A stretch of 64,000 nucleotides of DNA from Heliocidaris tuberculata. Its lineage: Eukaryota; Echinodermata; Echinoidea; Camarodonta; Echinometridae. Positions 61,901 to 64,000 of this stretch are shown piece after piece. The stretch covers positions 9,147,558 to 9,211,557 of the forward strand of contig CM046844.1 of assembly GCA_025618425.1 (NCBI GenBank), given 5' to 3'. The stretch's first letter is position 1; each line of letters starts with the position of its first letter. The notes under the pieces were generated by a model, which searched no databases, was not told the origin of the DNA, and worked only from the letters and a program-made list of their open reading frames with translations. A program made the position numbers and the translations under genes.

Positions 61901-63774
61901 AAGAATCATTAATTACAGATTAAATAATGCACATCCAGTAGAGGAAGATCATTCTAGATCATTACATTATGTGTGATGTACTGTATGATAGTAAAAATGT
62001 AATTGCATTTTGTGACCTGATTACCTGACCTTTGCATGAACTTCTTAGTAAGAGTGTATTACATTGCAATGAGTCGATAAATAGATCATTGGAATCCCCT
62101 TCTTTTGTTTGTTACAACTAGAAGTATGTGGAACTTACAAGAAAGTTCCAAACCTTCATGAATGTTGTAGTAGAAGGTAGAAAATTCCAATCAAGGGCTG
62201 AGATTGTATATAAGCTGGGAGCTTCCACAGAAATTTCAGAATTTATACCCTGACTACATCGTGGAGCATATATTGCGTAAATTCTCGGTTAACATCATCT
62301 GATATTAATGATATTGATATCAACCTGTGGAGATCGTCTTGGACCTCATCTTAGACATCATTCTTGACATCGTATTGGACATCGTGTTCAACATCATTAT
62401 CGACATCACAGTCGACATTACTGACATCGCAGTCGACATCATTACTGACATCGTGGTCGACACCGTCTCTGACATCGTTATCGACATCGTCAACAGATCT
62501 TGTGGAATCTCCTTTTACCAGCTGGACACCATACCATTTGGATTTATAAATTCGGATTATTACTGTGGAGTAGCAGCCAACTTACTCTACACTTCAAGAA
62601 CATTCTGGACTTACACCTTGCATTCATATTCTGTGAATTACGAGTTTCCCAGCTGAGAAATTGTAAGTCTTTGCTAAATTAAGTACATGTTCTAAATGTA
62701 ATATCTGAAATTTGTTTTTATATATATCATGTCATACTGAATGCTTGTAAATAGTAAAAATAAACCATAAATCACCTAAAGTTACTATCTTTTGTTCGAT
62801 TGTTATCTTTTGAGGATTTTGGATCGTAACACCCTCACTAGATCCATATTGAATCTAGTCGGTGAATATCTTATCACCCTCAAGGCCAGTTAATACTATA
62901 TAATTATATTTTAAATATTCTTTTGTATCCTTGTGTGATAGAAAATATTGGTTGAACTTTTAGAGTCAATGGCTCATATTCATAAAGGTGGACTTAGTTA
63001 AACCTGATTTGGCTTAGTTTACTGAATTATGGAGTGCCAAGTGTCAAGCTCTTCATTCTGTTCAAATTACTTTATTTCTGTAACAAAAGGAATAAACAAA
63101 ATAAATCCAATCAGGAAATTAAACTGAAAATTCAATTTGATGGGGACAAGATTTTTGTTTGTACATTTATTTTGTAGAATTTGGTAATTTCTTTTAAAGT
63201 GAGGAGCAGATTGACGCTTGGTACTCCATAAATCACTGGACCAAAGTCAATCTCTGTTAGAATACCAGGCAATGATATGTGAAATATTCAATTCCAATGA
63301 AAAAGGAAGAAAGAACTGAAATATGAATTGATTTTTGAACAAAAATATAACCTTGACTTGAATAGAGCTATTATGCAGAATGAAACAATGTGGGAGCGAA
63401 ACAGTATTGCATTGTTTGTTTTCAGGTCATGTTGTATGTTTAGTGCCACCAGCTCACATAGCATGCAAAGATCAGTTAAAGCAATACCCATGGGAATATT
63501 CCTTGATGGAATTTCACAATTGGATAAGAATAAGCTCAAAGGGTAACACTTCTCAAAGTCAGAAACAATGTACCTTTGATTTTCTTATTTATTTGAGAAT
63601 TACATTCACCTAGTAAGAATGTTGACCCTCCCCCCCCCCCACCCGTCAATGGTAGGAGTCAAGCTACATGTACACCACTGCACAAACTGACCTTTTGAAA
63701 CTTTCGCTCCTTTAAACAATCCTTTTGCTTCTAGTCGGACATTGAGACTGCTCTCCCGCGTGGGGGCACGCACA
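44703..63774 (-). CDS. MIB2: Mind bomb 2-like E3 ubiquitin-protein ligase, 17 exons, 5' partial
   Basis: Family knowledge: Mind bomb proteins ubiquitylate Notch ligands (Delta/Jagged) in signal-sending cells and promote their endocytosis. Seen here: 17 minus-strand exons join in frame with GT/AG borders: 63692-63774, 59057-59248, 58545-58654, 57989-58099, 57315-57419, 55836-55992, 55013-55176, 53449-53597, 52294-52450, 51644-51798, 50620-50746, 50198-50410, 49353-49528, 48374-48525, 47261-47355, 45861-45957, 44703-44950. They total 2491 nt, about 829 residues plus stop. Domain order: end of MIB/HERC2-2 (residues 1-92), two Mib repeats (93-245), ankyrin repeats (about 260-630), acidic linker, half RING (about 724-742), full RING (about 785-818). 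Diagnostic peptides such as YYKDHLANLG, KEDGLTALHIAAL and GVASPGGALACYLV favour MIB2 over MIB1. Family members are about 950-1010 residues, so the first MIB/HERC2 domain and ZZ finger lie beyond 64000. Oddities: W-x-W core of MIB/HERC2-2 and second half of RING1 are missing. Identity is strong; exact junctions are inferred. Confidence 0.9.
45861..45957 (-). CDS. MIB2: MIB2-like exon 16: first half of RING1
   Basis: Acceptor aatag, donor gtaagc. It encodes NVEKAAEHACSVCQEQLT and IGIPCQHIQAWP. The spacing C-x2-C-x11-C-x-H equals that of RING1 in vertebrate MIB2. The following C-x2-C ... C-x2-C half is absent: the exon splices in frame to the linker of the last exon. Read-through of the donor meets a stop after a few codons. 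Confidence 0.82.
45958..47260. other. MIB2-like intron 15 with repeats
   Basis: Contains a G run at 46098, two related about 100-base segments (46255-46360 and 46690-46800, sharing aaacctcaaggatt and gagagcca) and a SINE-like tail tttggcgctatataaatcc near 46551, followed by a fuller SINE at 46840-47225. Confidence 0.5.
46840..47225 (+). mobile_element. tRNA-derived SINE, family 1
   Basis: A-box-like gttggctcagtcg and B-box ggttcgaatcc (46894-46904) lie about 35 bases apart in a tRNA-like head. The body carries gacgttaaatggaggccc and the tail has ccaggcacaggtgatg. The 3' half recurs at 57780-57930. Confidence 0.8.
47261..47355 (-). CDS. MIB2: MIB2-like exon 15: acidic linker
   Basis: Acceptor ctgcag, donor gtaagc. 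It encodes IGDELPKSPLEDFTADAI and PDQIVTDEDLKA, an acidic low-complexity linker without known domain. The phase fits both neighbours: A plus AG makes Lys at the 5' junction, and the exon ends on a complete codon. Confidence 0.75.
47395..47520. repeat. (GA)n microsatellite in intron
   Basis: Interrupted ga dinucleotides, 40 bases beyond the 5' border of exon 15 of the MIB2-like gene. Confidence 0.95.
48025..48246. mobile_element. inverted-repeat element with CACTTCGTAATTA ends
   Basis: Left ggccagttcgtaattagtac and right aattgtaattacgaagtggg are complementary over about 15 bases; internal ggtacaaatgacc and gtacaaatgacc are direct repeats. Degraded. Confidence 0.5.
48374..48525 (-). CDS. MIB2: MIB2-like exon 14: basic/acidic linker
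   Basis: Donor gtgagt is clear. To match the phase of exon 13 the acceptor must be the cag at 48526-48528, giving RKERNPLLSRILPFLNKDRG then a serine/glutamate-rich stretch. Two upstream AGs (exon start 48532 or 48538) give the wrong phase unless exon 13 ends differently. No recognised domain; this is the variable region between ankyrin repeats and RINGs. Confidence 0.7.
48640..48691. repeat. (CA)n microsatellite
   Basis: About 24 ca dinucleotides in intron 13 of the MIB2-like gene, about 120 bases upstream of the exon-14 acceptor in the gene's direction. Confidence 0.95.
49353..49528 (-). CDS. MIB2: MIB2-like exon 13: last ankyrin repeats
   Basis: Acceptor ttctag, donor gttaga. It encodes GVASPGGALACYLVRNGGRL and DIPDKDGDKPMDLVVDMKLK. 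The G.A.ACFL...GAD.S..N..G..PLDL pattern of MIB2 is clear. It ends with two bases (AG) that need one base from the next exon. Confidence 0.9.
49640..50165. repeat. ATC/ACC triplet microsatellite in intron
   Basis: catcat and caccac triplets arranged in alternating blocks (caccaccaccacc, then catcatcatcttcatca), with about seven such higher-order blocks from 49785 to 50010. It lies between exons 12 and 13 and ends some 30 bases from the exon-12 donor. Confidence 0.95.
50198..50410 (-). CDS. MIB2: MIB2-like exon 12: ankyrin repeats 7-9
   Basis: Acceptor tttgcag, donor gtaaat, 71 codons in phase 0. It encodes NATPLFLAVARGASETVEVL, VIHGANINLP and KAGQTCMHAILELV. The stretch DPECEVEDSLTLRK corresponds to the poorly conserved insert before the last repeats in the family. 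Confidence 0.92.
50620..50746 (-). CDS. MIB2: MIB2-like exon 11: ankyrin repeats 6-7
   Basis: Acceptor tttcag, donor gtatgc. It encodes AVGLILDKMPVLALNRKEDG and LTALHIAALANNSTIARILI. KEDG.TALH.AAL.NN is nearly invariant in MIB1 and MIB2. Confidence 0.93.
50880..51010 (-). repeat. dispersed repeat with telomere-like words, copy 5
   Basis: Minus strand: ctctggtgacaattgctctg, gtcaaatatttaggg, then three consecutive ttaggg words, ggttgcaactgg, and ttaggattaggga. The least decayed copy of the family. Confidence 0.75.
51644..51798 (-). CDS. MIB2: MIB2-like exon 10: ankyrin repeats 5-6
   Basis: Acceptor attag, donor gtgagt. It encodes DQCGDVALHFAIVGESKECQ and YKGYNALHFAALRNSEL. The insertion of ESPMIDLTL between the repeats corresponds to the family's longer fifth repeat. 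Confidence 0.92.
52294..52450 (-). CDS. MIB2: MIB2-like exon 9: ankyrin repeats 3-4
   Basis: Acceptor atgtag, donor gtactg. It encodes KPKVVEYLLKQGAYPSAVSN and GLSPLHLAATKGFTELAAIL then LKHGCNINVQ, canonical ankyrin consensus (G.SPLHLAA..G......LL..G...N.Q). An alternative acceptor four bases further in would break the phase with exon 8. Confidence 0.92.
52501..52912. mobile_element. TTAA-CCCTTTCA MITE in MIB2-like intron
   Basis: 412 bp, with ttaaccctttca and tgaaagggttaa ends, about 85% identical to 40057-40471 in the same orientation. It starts about 50 bases beyond the exon-9 acceptor. Confidence 0.9.
53168..53390. mobile_element. foldback repeat with GTTTAA(A/C)T words
   Basis: Multiple complementary segments such as ggtttaacttaaactccagt and actggagtttaagttaaccc, with cccatattctgaact mirrored by agttcagaatgtg. 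A compact inverted-repeat element close to exon 8. Confidence 0.7.
53449..53597 (-). CDS. MIB2: MIB2-like exon 8: ankyrin repeats 2-3
   Basis: Acceptor acatag, donor gtgagt. It encodes KKTAMHVACNSGHLEVVKYL (one ankyrin repeat) and EKGFRPLHCAIF (start of the next). It splits the Ser codon with the following exon in phase 2. Confidence 0.92.
54715..54990 (+). mobile_element. tRNA-derived SINE, family 2
   Basis: A-box tagtggtctagtgg (54721) and B-box ggttcgaatcc (54768-54778) in a tRNA-like head. The tail is gagcgctatataagaggccattattg followed by tta repeats, typical of V-SINE-like tails. Confidence 0.88.
55013..55176 (-). CDS. MIB2: MIB2-like exon 7: linker helix and first ankyrin repeat
   Basis: Acceptor aatcag, donor gtgagt. 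It encodes LKAMQDELILGHVGAG and IIKFVQNAHDGNLAAVKEAL then EKNPSW. The A..G....V...L pattern marks the first, degenerate ankyrin repeat. A tRNA-derived SINE sits within about 20 bases of this donor. Confidence 0.88.
55836..55992 (-). CDS. MIB2: MIB2-like exon 6: second Mib repeat, C-terminal half
   Basis: Acceptor attgcag. It encodes DLGQEGTVLTVQRTGDIKVL and GHPWTLHPACVTLV, a textbook Mib repeat end (G.V..V...G...V...G..W...P..L). The best phase-compatible donor is the weak gtaata, giving EEAQE then a Leu shared with the next exon; this 3' border is the least certain of the set. Confidence 0.8.
56736..56748 (-). promoter_or_regulatory. DR1 nuclear-receptor half-site pair
   Basis: tgacctttgacct is the complement of aggtcaaaggtca, the consensus direct repeat bound by RXR, HNF4 and COUP-TF-type receptors. 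It lies within a minisatellite unit; activity is unproven. Confidence 0.3.
57207..57219 (-). promoter_or_regulatory. DR1 nuclear-receptor half-site pair
   Basis: Second perfect tgacctttgacct, in the last unit of the minisatellite, about 95 bases from exon 5 of the MIB2-like gene. Confidence 0.3.
57220..57290. repeat. CTG/CTA triplet microsatellite
   Basis: Two runs of ctg and ctactg. On the minus strand it reads as serine or glutamine codons, but it lies beyond the exon-5 donor. Confidence 0.95.
57315..57419 (-). CDS. MIB2: MIB2-like exon 5: second Mib repeat, N-terminal half
   Basis: Acceptor ataagcag, donor gtaaga, exactly 35 codons. It encodes FGIGDTVRLISDEERIKKIQ and PGHGEWKDEMSQ, repeating the GHG-x-W signature of exon 3. 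A CTG-rich microsatellite starts about 25 bases beyond the donor. Confidence 0.9.
57780..57930 (+). mobile_element. 3' fragment of SINE family 1
   Basis: ggggaaccccactgtggtgg, catccaaatcagtta and cacaggcacaggtgatggga align with 47090-47215. No tRNA-like head is present. Confidence 0.75.
57989..58099 (-). CDS. MIB2: MIB2-like exon 4: first Mib repeat, C-terminal half
   Basis: Acceptor acacag, donor gtacgt, phase 0 at both ends. It encodes SLRQVAIIVAVTYKGDCKLH then GLEWDFNTEVVTR, matching the family pattern G.V..I...GD..V.F....W.F.P..LT. An alternative acceptor 12 bases inside the exon (after gtcag) would also keep the frame. Confidence 0.82.
58545..58654 (-). CDS. MIB2: MIB2-like exon 3: first Mib repeat, N-terminal half
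   Basis: Acceptor tttcag, donor gtaagt. It encodes a strand reading VGDLASVLTDVDKIKQLQ followed by EGHGDWIPQMTE. The GHG-x-W motif is the hallmark of Mib repeats (SH3_15), which bind the Notch ligand tail in the family. Confidence 0.88.
59057..59248 (-). CDS. MIB2: MIB2-like exon 2: C-terminal half of second MIB/HERC2 domain
   Basis: Acceptor tttcag, donor gtaaga. It encodes DGKRGIVTETLSF and later IDIKCEETAKYGLYYKDHLA plus NLG. The K-C, YYKDHL and LG positions are the signature end of the MIB/HERC2 fold. The intron between this exon and the previous one is about 4.4 kb and filled with transposons. Phase 1 at both ends. Confidence 0.88.
59345..59700. other. intron segment with old dispersed repeat
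   Basis: A tta microsatellite (59360-59375) is followed by gggttttcaatagaattttg and gttctaaagttttggagtgg, which resembles segments near 15850 and 31860. Probable remnant of a common repeat. Confidence 0.4.
59929..60349 (+). mobile_element. MITE family B, copy 2
   Basis: About 421 bp, same orientation and near-identical to 3591-4012, with left end taaaggccactgcatacctt and right end gtaaggtgtgcggtggcctt. It directly abuts the next element, sharing the ttaa. Confidence 0.9.
60347..60843. mobile_element. giant TTAA-flanked palindrome (AGGGGGTACCC ends)
   Basis: Arms of about 240 bp run from agggggtacccaatggtgaa to the gcgcgca centre and back. Complementary blocks include ttagttcatttaaaagatca, cccaatttcagctaggtaac and cacaatgacgtcaaagtgg. 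Only a central region around 60560-60630 fails to pair. TTAA on both sides. TGACGTCA occurs in both arms (60533-60540, 60650-60657). Confidence 0.93.
60840..61430. mobile_element. giant TTAA-flanked palindrome (AGGAGAATGAAACCC ends)
   Basis: Arms of about 260 bp pair between ggagaatgaaaccctgggga and its complement near 61400, with blocks such as gttatgaaagtttga and cattgccaatttgaggat. The central loop lies near 61080-61150. TTAA on both sides, the left one shared with the preceding element. Unrelated in sequence to it. Confidence 0.93.
62110..62831 (+). mobile_element. candidate solo LTR with TATA box and GACATC repeats
   Basis: Begins tgttacaac and ends gtaaca, the usual Gypsy-type LTR borders. 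It has TATATAAG at 62207-62214, an AATAAA at 62759-62764, and between them a degenerate tandem repeat of gacatc(g/a)t..(t/g) encoding a run of D-I-V residues (62330-62490). No 5-bp target duplication is found, so a short unrelated gene or processed copy remains possible. Confidence 0.4.
63024..63234. mobile_element. inverted-repeat element with GGAGTGCCAAGTGTCAA ends
   Basis: tatggagtgccaagtgtcaa on the left is complementary to ttgacgcttggtactccata on the right, 17 of 20 paired. The interior is unique AT-rich sequence. Confidence 0.65.
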
Positions 63775-64000
63775 CTGTGCAGAAGACAAAGTTAAAGTAG
63801 GAAGTAAGAATTAGTAACATTATATACAAGGTACGATGGATAACCAAAGTCCTCAAAAACTGGAAGTTCAGAGAATAAGAGAGAACTGAAGAGTATGAAA
63901 ATACAAGATCATGGTGGGCAGTGGGGTAGGAATTGATAACCTTGTTAACTCTGTGTAAAATGGTTATGAGTCAACGCCATTGTGGCTCTAAGCAGATGAT
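63235..64000. other. right edge of window: intronic sequence flanking exon 63692-63774
   Basis: A C homopolymer at 63631-63642 and otherwise unique sequence. No further MIB/HERC2 or ZZ coding is seen between 63775 and 64000, so the next upstream exon lies outside. Confidence 0.5.
63692..63774 (-). CDS. MIB2: MIB2-like exon 1 in window: start of second MIB/HERC2 domain
   Basis: Acceptor gcacag precedes the exon and donor gtcagt follows it. The open frame encodes VRAPTRESSLNV followed by RLEAKGLFKGAKVSK, matching the linker and first strand of the second MIB/HERC2 domain (family: GIF.GAKVVRG). It starts with one base completing an upstream codon, so at least one further 5' exon exists outside the window. 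It ends with one base, which joins AT of the next exon to make Asp. Confidence 0.75.

Noticed and set aside
62327..62656. 109-codon D-I-V-rich frame as a stand-alone gene
   Set aside because: More economically explained by a tandem repeat within a candidate LTR; kept only as a finding.

Overview
This is a metazoan, non-bacterial window. It is AT-rich, intron-dominated and packed with short inverted-repeat transposons, microsatellites and long G/C homopolymers. The frequent acatgta and taggcct words, the tRNA-derived SINEs, the LINE fragments and the one recognisable gene suggest a marine invertebrate deuterostome, most likely an echinoderm such as a sea urchin. That assignment is inference and no species is claimed.

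The only gene I can name with confidence lies on the minus strand at 44703..63774. Seventeen consecutive exons, all with compatible splice phases and GT/AG borders, encode the C-terminal ~829 residues of a Mind bomb-type E3 ubiquitin ligase closest to MIB2. In order they give the end of the second MIB/HERC2 domain, the paired Mib repeats, about nine or ten ankyrin repeats, a half RING and a complete C-terminal RING. The 5' end (first MIB/HERC2 domain and ZZ finger) lies beyond the right edge. Two expected pieces are absent: the W-x-W core of the second MIB/HERC2 domain and the second half of the first RING.

Left part (1..10 kb): intergenic sequence with a GGTGTT-rich inverted-repeat element, two MITE families that recur elsewhere in the window, and decayed C-termini of two unrelated LINE reverse transcriptases (plus strand near 8.2-8.9 kb, minus strand near 9.2-9.7 kb). 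Middle-left (10..25 kb): a diffuse tandem arrangement of two exon-like blocks, X at 10.5, 16.6 and 24.7 kb and Y at 12.7 and 19.8 kb. Y is flanked by splice-like signals and is far better conserved than its surroundings; its function is unknown. A 370-bp tandem duplication lies at 13.3-14.1 kb.

Middle (24..42 kb): a dense transposon and satellite district. It holds several MITEs, a TTA microsatellite, 20-bp and 60-bp minisatellites, and a direct segmental duplication (33.4-37.6 and 39.3-41.5 kb). One copy of that duplication has been invaded by a 1.89-kb terminal-inverted-repeat transposon with a perfect 8-bp target duplication, and the other copy preserves the empty site.

Right part (44..64 kb): the MIB2-like gene. 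Its introns hold SINEs, a TTAA-flanked MITE, a coordinate-phased minisatellite carrying nuclear-receptor DR1 motifs, three abutting inverted-repeat elements with CRE octamers, and a possible solo LTR. I see no CRISPR array, operon, rRNA or functional tRNA gene, and no clear sign of a novel multigene system. The most unusual material is the transposon architecture and the two missing domain halves in the MIB2-like gene.
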